Source: Shewanella salipaludis
GTDB taxonomy: Bacteria; Pseudomonadota; Gammaproteobacteria; Enterobacterales; Shewanellaceae
Length of the DNA stretch: 64,000 nucleotides
Direction of reading: 5' to 3'
Assembly: GCF_012911865.1 (NCBI RefSeq)
Contig: NZ_JAAXYH010000011.1
Span: forward strand, 79,502-143,501
The notes under the pieces were generated by a model. It had not been told where the DNA came from, did no database searches, and saw only the letters and a program-made list of their open reading frames with translations. Below are positions 48,779 to 59,388 of the stretch, one piece after another. The translations under genes and the position numbers were made by a program. The first letter of the stretch is position 1. Each line of letters starts with the position of its first letter.

Positions 48779-49861
48779 ATGCTGGTTTATCTGGCCGAGT
48801 ATTTAACCCAGTTTTATTCCGGGTTCAACGTATTTTCTTATGTGACCTTCAGGGCCATTCTCGGCCTGTTGACGGCCATGGTGTTCAGCCTATGGTGGGG
48901 GCCCAAGTTGATCGAACGTCTGCAGATACTGCAGATAGGTCAGGTGGTGCGCAACGATGGTCCCGAATCACACCTGAGCAAACGTGGCACCCCCACCATG
49001 GGTGGTTTGTTGATCCTGGCGGGCATCTTCATCAGCGTCTTGCTGTGGGGCGATCTCGGCAATCGTTACGTGTGGGTAATGTTGTTCGTGCTGGCCAGCT
49101 TCGGCCTGATAGGTTTCATCGACGACTATCGCAAGGTGGTGCGCAAGGATACCAAGGGGCTGATCGCCCGCTGGAAGTATATCCTCCAGTCCCTGGCCGC
49201 GCTGGCGATCGCCTTCTACCTGTATGCCACTACTGTGCATCCGGGGGAAACCCAGCTGGTGGTGCCTTTCTTCAAGGAAGTGATGCCGCAACTGGGTATC
49301 GCCTTCGTTGTGCTGGCCTACTTCACCATAGTGGGCGCCAGCAATGCGGTGAACCTGACCGATGGCCTGGATGGTTTGGCTATCATGCCGACCGTGATGG
49401 TGGCCGCCGCCTTCGCCCTGATAGCCTATCTCTCGGGTCATGTGCAGTTCGCCAGTTACCTGCATATCCCCTATCTGCCGGGTTCCGGCGAGCTGGTGAT
49501 CGTCTGCACCGCCATAGTGGGTGCTGGGCTGGGATTCCTCTGGTTTAACACTTACCCGGCGCAGGTCTTCATGGGAGATGTCGGCTCCCTGTCGCTGGGC
49601 GCGGCATTGGGCACCATAGCCGTGTTGATCCGTCAGGAAATCCTGCTGGTCATCATGGGCGGGGTGTTCGTGATGGAAACTGTATCCGTGATCCTTCAGG
49701 TGGGCTCCTATAAGCTGCGCGGCCAGCGTATCTTCCGCATGGCGCCCATCCACCATCACTACGAGCTCAAGGGTTGGCCGGAGCCGCGGGTGATAGTGCG
49801 TTTCTGGATCATCTCCCTGTTCCTGGTATTGCTTGGCTTAGCCACGCTGAAATTAAGGTAA
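48779..49861 (+). CDS. mraY: Phospho-MurNAc-pentapeptide transferase
   Basis: A 360-residue integral membrane enzyme, the same length as in E. coli, with about ten helices. It links phospho-MurNAc-pentapeptide to undecaprenyl phosphate, forming lipid I. Family blocks: [27 protein letters not shown] (the metal-binding acidic pair), [14 protein letters not shown] and [12 protein letters not shown] (histidine triad). Confidence 0.97.
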   Translation: MLVYLAEYLTQFYSGFNVFSYVTFRAILGLLTAMVFSLWWGPKLIERLQILQIGQVVRNDGPESHLSKRGTPTMGGLLILAGIFISVLLWGDLGNRYVWVMLFVLASFGLIGFIDDYRKVVRKDTKGLIARWKYILQSLAALAIAFYLYATTVHPGETQLVVPFFKEVMPQLGIAFVVLAYFTIVGASNAVNLTDGLDGLAIMPTVMVAAAFALIAYLSGHVQFASYLHIPYLPGSGELVIVCTAIVGAGLGFLWFNTYPAQVFMGDVGSLSLGAALGTIAVLIRQEILLVIMGGVFVMETVSVILQVGSYKLRGQRIFRMAPIHHHYELKGWPEPRVIVRFWIISLFLVLLGLATLKLR

Positions 49862-49866
49862 AGGTC

Positions 49867-51186
49867 ATGGCGGACAGATATTCACACATAGTGTTGGGTT
49901 TGGGGGCGACCGGGCTCTCGGTCGTGCGCTATTTGTGTGGCCAGGGGATCACGCCCTTGGTGATGGATAGCCGCCGCCAGCCGCCAGGTGCCGACGCCTT
50001 GGCGGCTGAATATCCCGAGGTGCCGCTGAACGCCGGCGGCTTCGATTGTCGTTATCTGGTGCAAGCCAGTCAGATCATCATAAGTCCGGGGATCGCCGTC
50101 GATACCCCGGAAGTCCAGGCCGCCATCGACATGGGCATAGAAGTCATAGGGGACGTCGAGCTGTTTGCCAGAGCCCTGGCCGAGCGCGAGCCCTGTGTGC
50201 TGGCGATCACCGGCTCCAACGGCAAGTCGACCGTGACCACCCTGGTCGCGGAAATGGCCAGGGCCGGCGGCAAGAAGGTGGCTGTCGGCGGCAACATTGG
50301 CGTGCCCGCGCTGGACTTGCTGCGCGAGCCGGCCGACCTGTATGTGCTCGAACTCTCCAGCTTCCAGCTCGAGACGACCCATAGCCTCCGCTGCCTGGCC
50401 GCCACTTGTCTCAACATAAGTGAAGATCATATGGACAGATACACGGATATCGAGTCCTACCGCCAGGCCAAGCTCGGCTTGTATCCCCAGAGCCGGGTGG
50501 CGATCTTCAATCGCGACGATGCCATGACCCTGCCCAAGGATCCCATGAATCAGTTGAGCTTCGGCCTGGGCGTACCCGAAAACGATGACTGGGGCATAGC
50601 CGGCGGCAAGCTGGTGCATGGCAGCAGCGAGATCCTCAGTTTGAGTGAAGTGGCGCTCATCGGCAGCCATAACCATGCCAACCTGCTTGCGGCCATGGCC
50701 CTGGTGGAGCAGGCGGGTGTCGACCGCAGCGCCATGGTCCAGGTTGCGCGCCGCTTTAGCGGCCTGGCCCATCGTTGTGAGCTGGTGGCTGTGAAGGCCG
50801 GGGTCTCTTATGTCAACGATTCCAAGGCCACCAATGTCGGTGCCACGGTCGCCGCCTTGCAGGGGCTGAGCGATTACCTGGGGGATGTCATACTGATCGC
50901 CGGCGGGGATGGCAAGGGCGCCGACTTCGGACCGCTGGCGCCGGCGCTCGCCAACGTCAGTCGGCTTATTACCCTGGGACGGGATGGCGGGCAGATCGCC
51001 GCCTTACAGCCGGGGAGCATAGAGGTCGCCACCATGGCCGAGGCCGTTGCCAAGGCCGCCGAGCTGGCGAGCTCGGGAGACATAGTGCTCTTGTCTCCCG
51101 CCTGCGCCAGTCTGGACATGTACGCGAATTTCATGGCCCGTGGCGATGACTTCAGGCACTTGGTGGAGGCATTGAATGACGACTGA
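49867..51186 (+). CDS. murD: UDP-MurNAc-L-alanine: D-glutamate ligase
   Basis: A 439-residue Mur ligase. ATG 49867 gives the start MADRYSHIVLGLGATGLSVV and follows AAAGG; the frame is open upstream within mraY. ATP site AITGSNGKSTVTTLVAEM, ELSSFQLETTHSL, and VNDSKATNVGATVAAL are visible. Overlaps the start of ftsW by 11 bases. Confidence 0.97.
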   Translation: MADRYSHIVLGLGATGLSVVRYLCGQGITPLVMDSRRQPPGADALAAEYPEVPLNAGGFDCRYLVQASQIIISPGIAVDTPEVQAAIDMGIEVIGDVELFARALAEREPCVLAITGSNGKSTVTTLVAEMARAGGKKVAVGGNIGVPALDLLREPADLYVLELSSFQLETTHSLRCLAATCLNISEDHMDRYTDIESYRQAKLGLYPQSRVAIFNRDDAMTLPKDPMNQLSFGLGVPENDDWGIAGGKLVHGSSEILSLSEVALIGSHNHANLLAAMALVEQAGVDRSAMVQVARRFSGLAHRCELVAVKAGVSYVNDSKATNVGATVAALQGLSDYLGDVILIAGGDGKGADFGPLAPALANVSRLITLGRDGGQIAALQPGSIEVATMAEAVAKAAELASSGDIVLLSPACASLDMYANFMARGDDFRHLVEALNDD

Positions 51187-52390
51187 TGCGCGCCAACTCA
51201 GCCTGTTTGCCGGGCGCCTCAATTGGGCCTGGCCCAACTTGTTGCGGGATAACGAAGCGCCGGGGGCGCAGCTGTACGACAGAGCCTTGCTGATGGCGAT
51301 TCTGGCGCTGATCAGCTTCGGCTTCGTCATGGTGATGTCGGCGTCCATGCCCGAGGCGCAGACGCTGACGGGGAATCCATTCCATTTCATGGGACGGCAT
51401 ATCCTCTATCTGGTTGGCTGCGTCTTCATAGCCACCCTGGTGCTTAAGATAGAGATCCACAGGTGGCAGCAGCTCAGCCCGGTGATCTTGTTGGTGGTGG
51501 GGCTGATGTTGGTGGCCGTGCTGCTCGTCGGCACCAGTGTCAACGGCGCCACCCGCTGGCTCGCCATAGGACCCGTACGCATTCAGGTCGCCGAGGTGGC
51601 CAAGTTTGCCTTCGTGGTATACATGGCCGGTTATCTGGTCAGGCGCCATCAGGAGCTGAGGGAAAATTCCAAGGGTTTCTACAAGCCGATCGCCGTCTTC
51701 GCCGTGTACGCCATCCTGATCTTGATGCAGCCGGATCTCGGCACTGTGGTGGTGTTATTCGTCGGTACCGTCGGCCTGTTGTTTCTGGCGGGGGCCCGTC
51801 TGCTGGACTTCTTCGCCCTGATCCTCGCCGGAGTGATGGCCTTCGTCGCCCTGGTATTGCTCGAGCCTTATCGCATGCGCCGGGTGACTTCCTTCCTCGA
51901 CCCTTGGCAAGATCCCTTCGGCAGCGGCTACCAATTGACTCAGTCGCTGATGGCCTATGGCCGCGGCGACTGGCTGGGGCAGGGGCTGGGCAACAGCATC
52001 CAGAAGCTGGAATATCTGCCCGAGGCCCATACCGACTTCATCTTCGCCATCATAGGTGAAGAGTTGGGCTTCATCGGCATCATAGCTGTGTTGTCCGTGT
52101 TGCTGTTCGTGGCGCTGCGGGCGATCCGCCTGGGCAACCTCTGCCTCAAGACGGAGAATGCCTTCGAAGGCTATCTGGCCTACGGCATAGGCATCTGGAT
52201 CTGTTTCCAGACAGTGGTCAATGTCGGCGCCAGCATAGGCATGTTGCCGACCAAGGGGCTGACCTTGCCCTTCATCAGCTATGGCGGCAGCAGCCTGTGG
52301 GTGATGACGGCGGCGGCCATGTTGTTGCTGCGAATCGATTTCGAACGGCGTCTGAGTAAGGTGCAGGCCATTCAGGGGAGAGTAAACTAA
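51176..52390 (+). CDS. ftsW: Septal peptidoglycan polymerase FtsW
   Basis: A 404-residue SEDS-family membrane glycosyltransferase with ten helices, working with FtsI. Blocks: NGATRWLAIGPVRIQVAEVA, the catalytic Asp in LDPWQDPFGSGYQLTQSL, EAHTDFIFAIIGEELGF and LPFISYGGSSL. Overlaps murD; its stop overlaps the murG start (TAATG). Confidence 0.96.
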   Translation: MTTDARQLSLFAGRLNWAWPNLLRDNEAPGAQLYDRALLMAILALISFGFVMVMSASMPEAQTLTGNPFHFMGRHILYLVGCVFIATLVLKIEIHRWQQLSPVILLVVGLMLVAVLLVGTSVNGATRWLAIGPVRIQVAEVAKFAFVVYMAGYLVRRHQELRENSKGFYKPIAVFAVYAILILMQPDLGTVVVLFVGTVGLLFLAGARLLDFFALILAGVMAFVALVLLEPYRMRRVTSFLDPWQDPFGSGYQLTQSLMAYGRGDWLGQGLGNSIQKLEYLPEAHTDFIFAIIGEELGFIGIIAVLSVLLFVALRAIRLGNLCLKTENAFEGYLAYGIGIWICFQTVVNVGASIGMLPTKGLTLPFISYGGSSLWVMTAAAMLLLRIDFERRLSKVQAIQGRVN

Positions 52391-53499
52391 TGGCTGATAT
52401 CCTTAGCGAAGACAAACGTATTCTGGTGATGGCCGGCGGCACGGGCGGACATGTGTTTCCCGCACTGGCGGTCGCCAAGCACTTGGCCAAACGTGGCTGG
52501 AAGGTGCGTTGGTTAGGCACGGCCGATCGCATGGAGGCCAGATTGGTGCCTCAACATGGCTTCGATATCGACTTCATAGATATCAAGGGAGTGCGTGGCA
52601 ATGGCCTGGTGCGTAAGCTGGCTGCGCCCTTCAAGGTGTTGCGCTCTATCGCCCAGGCGAGGAAGGTCATAAAGGAATTTAACCCGGATGTGGTACTTGG
52701 CATGGGCGGTTTCGCCAGCGGTCCAGGCGGGGTCGCCGCGCGGCTCTGCGGCATTCCTCTGGTGCTGCATGAGCAAAATGCCATCCCTGGGATGACAAAC
52801 AAGCTGCTGTCACGCATAGCAACCCGGGTGCTGTGCGCCTTCGAGAATACCTTCGCAGCCTTGAATGTGAAGGCCGAGGTGGTGGGCAACCCCATCAGGC
52901 GGGAGCTTATCAACTTGGGCAATCAACCCAGGGTGAGCGGTGACGATGCCCTCAGAGTGTTGGTCGTAGGTGGCAGCCTGGGGGCCAAGGTCTTCAACGA
53001 TCTCATGCCGGCGGTCGTGGCCGCCATGAGCCAGCAGCATTCCATCACCGTCTGGCATCAGGTCGGGCGTGACAATTTGCAGCGGGTCAAGGCCGAATAC
53101 CAGCAGTTGGGTCAGGATGGTGGCGTCAATGTGGCCGAATTTATCGACGATATGGAAGCGGCGTACCGCTGGGCCGATGTGGTCTTATGCCGTGCCGGCG
53201 CCCTGACGGTCTCTGAGCTGGCAGCGGTTGGCTTGCCCGGGGTATTGGTGCCTTACCCCCATGCCGTCGACGATCACCAGACCCGCAACGCCAAGGTCTT
53301 GGTCGATGCCGGCGCCGCCTTCTTGTTGCCGCAGGCCATATTGGATGTAGAGCAATTGGTGGGCAAGTTACACTTGCTCGCCAGTGACAGAAATGAATTA
53401 GCCCGTATGGGCCAAAGAGCGCGAGATGTTGCCGTACTCGATGCGACCGAACGTGTCGCCGCCGTGTGCAGGGATCTTGCCGGAAAAAAACACCAATGA
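52390..53499 (+). CDS. murG: UDP-GlcNAc: lipid I N-acetylglucosaminyltransferase
   Basis: A 369-residue peripheral GT-B enzyme making lipid II. Glycine-rich motifs [18 protein letters not shown] and [31 protein letters not shown] and the C-terminal [20 protein letters not shown] are clear. The stop overlaps the murC start (ATGA). Confidence 0.97.
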   Translation: MADILSEDKRILVMAGGTGGHVFPALAVAKHLAKRGWKVRWLGTADRMEARLVPQHGFDIDFIDIKGVRGNGLVRKLAAPFKVLRSIAQARKVIKEFNPDVVLGMGGFASGPGGVAARLCGIPLVLHEQNAIPGMTNKLLSRIATRVLCAFENTFAALNVKAEVVGNPIRRELINLGNQPRVSGDDALRVLVVGGSLGAKVFNDLMPAVVAAMSQQHSITVWHQVGRDNLQRVKAEYQQLGQDGGVNVAEFIDDMEAAYRWADVVLCRAGALTVSELAAVGLPGVLVPYPHAVDDHQTRNAKVLVDAGAAFLLPQAILDVEQLVGKLHLLASDRNELARMGQRARDVAVLDATERVAAVCRDLAGKKHQ

Positions 53500-54962
53500 C
53501 AAAAACAGAAAAATACGCCCAGTTGCGCAGCATGATCCCCGAGATGCGTCGCATCAAGAGGATCCACTTCGTCGGTATCGGCGGCGCCGGCATGGGCGGC
53601 ATCGCCGAAGTGTTGCTCAACGAGGGCTATCAGATCAGTGGCTCGGACATAGCCCAGAATGCGGTGACCGAGAGATTGGCGGCCCTGGGGGCGCAGATAG
53701 TCATAGGGCATCAGGCCCGGAGCGTGCAACAGGTGGATGTGGTGGTGGTGTCGACCGCTATCAACCAGGAAAACCCGGAGATCATCGCCGCCAGGGAGCT
53801 GCGGATCCCCATAGTCCGCCGGGCGGAAATGCTGGCGGAGTTGATGCGTTACCGTCATGGGGTGGCGATTGCCGGTACCCATGGCAAGACCACTACCACC
53901 AGTCTGATCGCCAGCGTCTATGGCCAGGCGCAGCGGGATCCCACCTTCGTGATAGGTGGCCTGCTCAACAGCGCCGGCACCAATGCCAGGTTGGGCACCA
54001 GCCGCTATCTGATCGCCGAGGCCGATGAGAGCGATGCCAGCTTCCTGCATCTGCAGCCCATGGTCAGTGTGGTGACCAACATAGAAGCCGACCATATGGA
54101 TACCTACGGCGGTGACTTCGAGAAGCTGAAGTCTACCTTCGTGGATTTCCTGCATAACCTGCCGTTCTATGGGGTGGCCGTGGTCTGTATCGACGATGAG
54201 GTGGTGCGCGAACTCATGCCGCGCATAGGTCGCCAATTGGTGACCTACGGCTTCAGCGAGGATGCCGATGTCAGGGCGCTGGATTTCAGCCAGCAGGGTC
54301 ATCAATCCCGCTTCACCGTCAGGCGCAAGGGAAAGGAAGATCTGAGCTTGGTGCTGAACCTGCCGGGGCAGCACAATGTGCTCAATGCCTTGGCGGCGAT
54401 TGCCGTGGCGACCGAAGATGAGATAGATGATGCCGCCATGGTGCAGGCATTGGCCGAATTCCAGGGGATAGGCCGCCGCTTCCAGCATCTGGGCGAGTTT
54501 GCCACCCCAAATGGCGCCGTGATGTTGGTCGACGACTATGGCCATCACCCGAGTGAAGTGGCCGCGACCATCAAGGCGGCCCGTGCCGGTTGGCCGGATA
54601 AGCGCCTGGTGATGGCCTACCAGCCCCACAGGTACAGTCGCACCCGGGATCTGTACGAGGACTTCGTCGATGTCCTGTCCCAGGTCGATTGTCTCTTGCT
54701 GCTGGATGTCTATGCCGCCGGTGAGGCGCCGATCCCTGGGGCCGACGGCCGGGCCCTGTGCCGCTCTATTCGTTTGCGCGGCCAGGTGGATCCTATCTTC
54801 GTTGCCAGCCCGGAGCAGCTGGCGGGGGTCTTGCCGGATGTGCTGCAGGATGGGGATCTGCTCATGACTCAGGGTGCCGGAAATATAGGTGCCTTGGCGC
54901 GTCAATTGGCGACCTCGGAGTTGGGTTTTGCAATTAAGGTAAATGATAAAGAAACCGATTGA
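53496..54962 (+). CDS. murC: UDP-MurNAc: L-alanine ligase
   Basis: A 488-residue Mur ligase adding the first stem residue. ATG 53496 is chosen because it overlaps murG's TGA, gives [13 protein letters not shown] and leads into [22 protein letters not shown] site [30 protein letters not shown] and [15 protein letters not shown] are present. No ddl gene follows, unlike E. coli. Confidence 0.97.
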   Translation: MTKTEKYAQLRSMIPEMRRIKRIHFVGIGGAGMGGIAEVLLNEGYQISGSDIAQNAVTERLAALGAQIVIGHQARSVQQVDVVVVSTAINQENPEIIAARELRIPIVRRAEMLAELMRYRHGVAIAGTHGKTTTTSLIASVYGQAQRDPTFVIGGLLNSAGTNARLGTSRYLIAEADESDASFLHLQPMVSVVTNIEADHMDTYGGDFEKLKSTFVDFLHNLPFYGVAVVCIDDEVVRELMPRIGRQLVTYGFSEDADVRALDFSQQGHQSRFTVRRKGKEDLSLVLNLPGQHNVLNALAAIAVATEDEIDDAAMVQALAEFQGIGRRFQHLGEFATPNGAVMLVDDYGHHPSEVAATIKAARAGWPDKRLVMAYQPHRYSRTRDLYEDFVDVLSQVDCLLLLDVYAAGEAPIPGADGRALCRSIRLRGQVDPIFVASPEQLAGVLPDVLQDGDLLMTQGAGNIGALARQLATSELGFAIKVNDKETD

Positions 54963-54996
54963 TTTTTAATCTGTTAGCTTTTGGTGAAAACATATT

Positions 54997-55024
54997 TTGA
55001 CCCTGGAGCTTAGGTCTATATAAT
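54997..55024 (+). promoter_or_regulatory. Promoter between murC and ftsQ
   Basis: TTGACC (54997-55002), 16-base spacer, TATAAT (55019-55024), about 50 bases before ftsQ. It could give ftsQAZ its own transcription, a job done by promoters inside ddlB and ftsQA in E. coli. Confidence 0.7.
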
Positions 55025-55073
55025 GGCCGGTTTTCTGTGGTTTTTGCCGGTGCTGAGTAAGGGTGGGTGAGCT

Positions 55074-55838
55074 GTGTCTTGGAGCGATAAGCGGCGACAT
55101 TGGCAACAGAAGTTATTGCAGCTGGATTGGTATCTGTGGCTGGGGCTGGTGTTTCTATTTGCCGTGCTGCTTGGCCTGATCGCCGCTGGGCGCCAGTTGC
55201 ACTCTGTGCTGAACGATGCAGATAAGCTGCCCATAGAAGCCGTCGCCATCAAGGGCGAGCGCCTCTATACCAGCGATCGGGAGATCCAGCAGGCATTACA
55301 GAGCCTGATGCAACGCAGCTTTTTCAGCGCCGATGTGACTCAGGTGCAACAGACACTGGAAGCCTTGCCCTGGGTGTACAGCGCATCGGTCAGGCGCGAA
55401 TGGCCGGCGAAATTGAAAGTCTACCTGCAGGAGCAACAGCCGATAGCACACTGGAACGGTGATGCCTGGCTCAATGTCCAGGGCGAGGTGTTCCAAGCAG
55501 CGGCGCCGCCAGGGTTGGAGAAGTTGCCCTTGCTGGCCGGGCCGGATGACATGGGCAGCGAAGTATTGACGACCTATCAGCTGCTCGAGTCGCTGCTGAA
55601 GATCAACGGCTTCGAACTGGCGAGTTTGAGCCTGAGCCCGCGCCATGCCTGGCACGCCATGCTGGACAACGGCATACTGCTGGATCTGGGGCGTGAGGAC
55701 AATATGGCGCGAGTTCAAAGATTTATTGATGTTTACCCTATCCTGGCGAAACAGAGTAAGGCGATCGCCACGGTGGATTTGCGTTACGACACAGGATTAG
55801 CCGTAGGCTGGGATGATGCACAACAAGAGAGCCGTTAA
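55074..55838 (+). CDS. ftsQ: Cell division protein FtsQ
   Basis: A 254-residue bitopic protein: cytoplasmic tail, one helix (about 17-40: YLWLGLVFLFAVLLGLIAAG), POTRA domain (about 55-125: IEAVAIKGERLYTSDREIQ, LEALPWVYSASVRREWPAKL) and a periplasmic beta domain. It recruits FtsL/FtsB to the divisome. GTG start. Preceded by its own promoter; ftsA follows after 3 bases. Confidence 0.95.
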   Translation: MSWSDKRRHWQQKLLQLDWYLWLGLVFLFAVLLGLIAAGRQLHSVLNDADKLPIEAVAIKGERLYTSDREIQQALQSLMQRSFFSADVTQVQQTLEALPWVYSASVRREWPAKLKVYLQEQQPIAHWNGDAWLNVQGEVFQAAAPPGLEKLPLLAGPDDMGSEVLTTYQLLESLLKINGFELASLSLSPRHAWHAMLDNGILLDLGREDNMARVQRFIDVYPILAKQSKAIATVDLRYDTGLAVGWDDAQQESR

Positions 55839-55841
55839 GTA

Positions 55842-57077
55842 ATGACCAAGAACCAAGATAGAAATCTGATTGTTGGGTTGGACATAGGGACATCTAAGGT
55901 CGCAGTGATCATAGGCGAAGTCATGCCCGACGGTGAGATCAGCATAGTCGGCTTGGGAAATCACCCTTCCAGAGGCATGGATAAGGGCGGCGTCAACGAT
56001 CTTGATTCGATAGTGCGCAGCGTGCAGCGGGCACTGGATCAGGCCGAGCTGATGGCCGATTGCCAGGTGTCGTCGGTTTATCTGAGCATTTCGGGCAAAC
56101 ACATAGCCTGCCAGAACGAGAATGGCATGGTGTCGATCAACGACGAAGAAGTGACCCAGGAAGACGTCGACAATGTGATCCATACGGCGAGATCCGTGAA
56201 GATCCCGACCGAGCGGCGGATACTGCATGTGTTGCCACAGGAGTATGCCATAGATGTGCAGGACGGCATCAAGAGCCCAATCGGCATGTCGGGCATGCGG
56301 ATGGAGGCCAAGGTGCACATAGTCACCTGTGCCAACGATATGGCCAAGAATATCACCAAGAGCGTCGAGCGCTGTGGCCTCAAGGTGGATGATCTGGTGT
56401 TTTCCGGTATTGCCTCGGCCGACTCTGTGCTGACCAATGACGAGAAAGATCTCGGCGTCTGTATCGTGGACATAGGTGGCGGCACCACAGACATAGCCGT
56501 CTATACCAATGGTGCCCTGCGTCACTGTGCCGTGGTGCCGGTGGCCGGCAACCAGGTGACCAACGACATAGCCAAAATTTTCCGCACTCCCTTGTCACAT
56601 GCGGAACAGATCAAGGTGCAGTTCGCCAGCGCCCGCAGCGCCATGGTGAGCCGTGAAGACAGCATAGAAGTGCCCTCGGTCGGCGGTCGTCCTTCGCGGA
56701 GCATGTCGCGTCATACCCTGGCAGAAGTGGTCGAGCCAAGGTATCAGGAGCTGTTTGAGTTGGTGTTGAAAGAATTGCAGGACAGCGGTCTGGAAGATCA
56801 GATCGCCGCCGGCATAGTGCTGACGGGCGGTACAGCCTCGATAGAGGGGGCCGTCGACATAGCCGAAGCGACCTTCGGCATGCCGGTACGGGTAGCGTCG
56901 CCGCTGCCGATCAAAGGTTTATACGAATATGTGGATCAGTCTATCTACTCGACCGGAGTGGGACTGTTGCACTATGGCGCAAGACGGGTCATCGAACGTC
57001 AGTTCGAGCGGCCTGAGCGTCAAGGGGTTACCAGTTTCTTGAATCGGGTCAAGAGCTGGTTTAAGGGTGAGTTTTAA
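55842..57077 (+). CDS. ftsA: Cell division protein FtsA
   Basis: A 411-residue actin-like ATPase anchoring FtsZ to the membrane. Phosphate-binding motifs GLDIGTSKVAVIIGE and VDIGGGTTDIAVYTNG; adenosine motif GIVLTGGTASIEG; the end (SFLNRVKSWFKGEF) is the amphipathic membrane-binding helix. Next to ftsZ. Confidence 0.97.
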   Translation: MTKNQDRNLIVGLDIGTSKVAVIIGEVMPDGEISIVGLGNHPSRGMDKGGVNDLDSIVRSVQRALDQAELMADCQVSSVYLSISGKHIACQNENGMVSINDEEVTQEDVDNVIHTARSVKIPTERRILHVLPQEYAIDVQDGIKSPIGMSGMRMEAKVHIVTCANDMAKNITKSVERCGLKVDDLVFSGIASADSVLTNDEKDLGVCIVDIGGGTTDIAVYTNGALRHCAVVPVAGNQVTNDIAKIFRTPLSHAEQIKVQFASARSAMVSREDSIEVPSVGGRPSRSMSRHTLAEVVEPRYQELFELVLKELQDSGLEDQIAAGIVLTGGTASIEGAVDIAEATFGMPVRVASPLPIKGLYEYVDQSIYSTGVGLLHYGARRVIERQFERPERQGVTSFLNRVKSWFKGEF

Positions 57078-57109
57078 TTTCATAACGCAGGCATAACGGA
57101 GATCAGACA

Positions 57110-58285
57110 ATGTTTGAGATCATGGATACACATTCAGACGACGCGGTGATCAAGGTCATCGGTGTCGGTGGTGGCGGTGGTAACGCCGTCGAACACATGG
57201 TGAAACACAACATAGAAGGTGTTGAGTTTGTGGTCACCAACACAGACGCCCAGGCGCTGCGCAAGTCGGCAGCGGGCTCAACCATTCAATTGGGACGCGA
57301 TGTCACCAAGGGCTTAGGCGCCGGCGCCAATCCTGAAGTGGGTCGTGCTGCCGCCGAAGAAGATAAAGAGAACATCCGCGCCGCCATCAAGGGCTCGGAC
57401 ATGATCTTCATCGCCGCCGGCATGGGCGGGGGGACGGGGACGGGGGCCGCGCCTGTGGTCGCTCAGATCGCCCGTGAAGAAGGCATTCTTACCGTGGCAG
57501 TGGTGACCAAACCGTTCCCGTTTGAAGGCAAGAAGCGTATGGCCTATGCCGAGCAAGGCATAGCCGAGCTGGCGAAACATGTGGATTCATTGATCACCAT
57601 CCCCAACGAGAAGTTGCTCAAGGTCCTGGGCCGTGGCACTTCCCTGCTGGATGCGTTCGCCGCCGCCAACAACGTCTTGTTGGGTGCAGTGCAAGGCATA
57701 GCCGAGCTGATCACCCGTCCAGGTCTCATCAACGTCGACTTCGCCGACGTCAAGACAGTGATGTCCGAAATGGGTAATGCCATGATGGGCACGGGCGTCG
57801 CCCGCGGGGAAGACAGGGCCGAAGAAGCGGCCGAAGCGGCCGTCGCCAGCCCTCTGCTGGAAGACATAGATCTGGCCGGTGCCCGTGGTGTCCTGGTTAA
57901 CATCACCGCCGGCATGGACATGAGCATCGAAGAGTTCGAGACTGTCGGTAATCATGTTAAGGCCTATGCATCAGACAACGCGACCGTGGTCGTGGGTGCC
58001 GTGATAGATCCGGAAATGAGCGACGAGCTGCGTGTGACTGTGGTCGCAACGGGTATAGGTGCCGAGAAGCGTCCGGATATCCAACTCGTATCCAAGCCGG
58101 CGCCGCGTCCTGAGCCAGTGGCCATAGAGCCCAAGGTTGAGCAGTATGCCGAAGAACCGAGTCTGACTCAGGCTGCGCCTAAGGGTAATGTGGTGCCGGC
58201 AGCCCAGTCGATACCGACACCGGCCGCCAAGCATGAGCTGGATTATCTGGATATTCCGGCGTTTTTGCGTAAGCAGGCGGATTAA
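57110..58285 (+). CDS. ftsZ: Cell division GTPase FtsZ
   Basis: A 391-residue tubulin-like protein forming the division ring. The GTP tubulin signature is GMGGGTGTGAAPVVAQIA; IKVIGVGGGGGNAVEHM opens the fold; the synergy-loop region NVDFADVKTVM follows. After a Pro-rich linker the end LDYLDIPAFLRKQAD is the conserved tail that binds FtsA, ZipA and SlmA; slmA is also in this window. Confidence 0.98.
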   Translation: MFEIMDTHSDDAVIKVIGVGGGGGNAVEHMVKHNIEGVEFVVTNTDAQALRKSAAGSTIQLGRDVTKGLGAGANPEVGRAAAEEDKENIRAAIKGSDMIFIAAGMGGGTGTGAAPVVAQIAREEGILTVAVVTKPFPFEGKKRMAYAEQGIAELAKHVDSLITIPNEKLLKVLGRGTSLLDAFAAANNVLLGAVQGIAELITRPGLINVDFADVKTVMSEMGNAMMGTGVARGEDRAEEAAEAAVASPLLEDIDLAGARGVLVNITAGMDMSIEEFETVGNHVKAYASDNATVVVGAVIDPEMSDELRVTVVATGIGAEKRPDIQLVSKPAPRPEPVAIEPKVEQYAEEPSLTQAAPKGNVVPAAQSIPTPAAKHELDYLDIPAFLRKQAD

Positions 58286-58352
58286 TAGGGCGGCATAGAC
58301 ATGATAGTTGCCACCGCACTCTCGGGTTGATGGCCTGAAAGTGGTGGAATTT

Positions 58353-58380
58353 TTGTGAAATGCCAAACTTATGCTAATAT
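58353..58380 (+). promoter_or_regulatory. lpxC promoter
   Basis: TTGTGA (58353-58358), 16-base spacer, TAATAT (58375-58380), in the 176-base gap between ftsZ and lpxC. It leaves a leader of about 75 bases. Confidence 0.65.
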
Positions 58381-58443
58381 CTTCGCCCAGTCACGCCCTC
58401 GGTGGGCAGTTGCTGTGCGCAGACGTTAGGCTTTTTTGTTGAG

Positions 58444-58461
58444 ATGAATACGGGTAACTGA
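58444..58461 (+). CDS. Possible five-codon upstream ORF of lpxC
   Basis: ATG AAT ACG GGT AAC TGA, with the stop directly abutting the lpxC ATG. lpxC has only a weak ribosome site, so re-initiation is conceivable. Very short; may be chance. Confidence 0.25.
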   Translation: MNTGN

Positions 58462-59382
58462 ATGATTTTTCAAAGAACTGTTCAAAAAATGGTGAAGACC
58501 ACTGGTGTCGGATTGCATTCCGGCAACAAGGTGACTCTGTGCATCAAACCCGCACCTGTCAATACGGGTATCGTACTGGTACGAACCGATATGAGCCCTG
58601 CTGTCGCCATCGCGGCTAAGCCTGAGCAAGTACGGGAAACCACCATGTGTACGGCGCTGGTAAATGACCAGGGTGTTCGCATCTCGACCATTGAGCACTT
58701 GTTCGCCGCCTTGGCCGGCTTGGGCATAGATAACGCCGTTATCGAAGTGGATGCGCCTGAAATTCCCATCATGGATGGCAGTGCCAGTCCATTCGTATTC
58801 CTGTTGCAGACTGCCGGTATTCAAGAGCAGGCGGCTGCCAAGAAATACCTCAGGATCAAGCGCACGGTTCGCGTCGAAGACGGTGATAAATGGGCCGAGC
58901 TCAAACCCTTCAAGGGCTTTCGCGTTAATTTCGCGATCGATTTCAATCACCCTGAAATCGCCCGCAGCCAGCAACATATGGTGATGGATTTTTCCACCTC
59001 CGCTTTCGTTAAAGACATCAGTCGTGCCAGGACTTTCGGTTTCATGCGTGATATTGAATATCTGCGTGCCAATAACCTGGCCCTGGGTGGCAGCATGGAA
59101 AACGCCGTGGTGCTTGATGAATATCGTGTCCTCAACCCCGATGGTCTGCGTTATGAGGATGAGTTCGTTAAGCACAAGATCCTGGATGCGTTCGGTGATC
59201 TCTATGTTGCGGGTCACGCCATAGTCGGCGAGTTCTGTGCCTACAAGACGGGTCATGCCCTCAACAATCAGTTGGTGCGTGCCCTGTTGGCCCAGCAAGA
59301 TGCCTGGGAGCTGGTGAGTTTCGAGAAAGAGGCCGACGTTCCCGTCAGCTTCATGGTGCCGGGCGGCGCCGTGCTGGCCTAG
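58462..59382 (+). CDS. lpxC: UDP-3-O-acyl-N-acetylglucosamine deacetylase
   Basis: A 306-residue zinc enzyme for the committed step of lipid A synthesis. Zinc ligands: His in [17 protein letters not shown], and His/Asp in [25 protein letters not shown] and the catalytic His in [20 protein letters not shown] are present. The ending after the last helix may serve FtsH-type turnover. Expressed from its own promoter. Confidence 0.97.
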   Translation: MIFQRTVQKMVKTTGVGLHSGNKVTLCIKPAPVNTGIVLVRTDMSPAVAIAAKPEQVRETTMCTALVNDQGVRISTIEHLFAALAGLGIDNAVIEVDAPEIPIMDGSASPFVFLLQTAGIQEQAAAKKYLRIKRTVRVEDGDKWAELKPFKGFRVNFAIDFNHPEIARSQQHMVMDFSTSAFVKDISRARTFGFMRDIEYLRANNLALGGSMENAVVLDEYRVLNPDGLRYEDEFVKHKILDAFGDLYVAGHAIVGEFCAYKTGHALNNQLVRALLAQQDAWELVSFEKEADVPVSFMVPGGAVLA

Positions 59383-59388
59383 TCCAGA

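Noticed and set aside
53274..54905. 543-codon open frame on the minus strand opposite murC/murG
   Set aside because: It mirrors a GC-rich real gene, lacks a ribosome site and has His/Gly/Gln-rich shadow composition.
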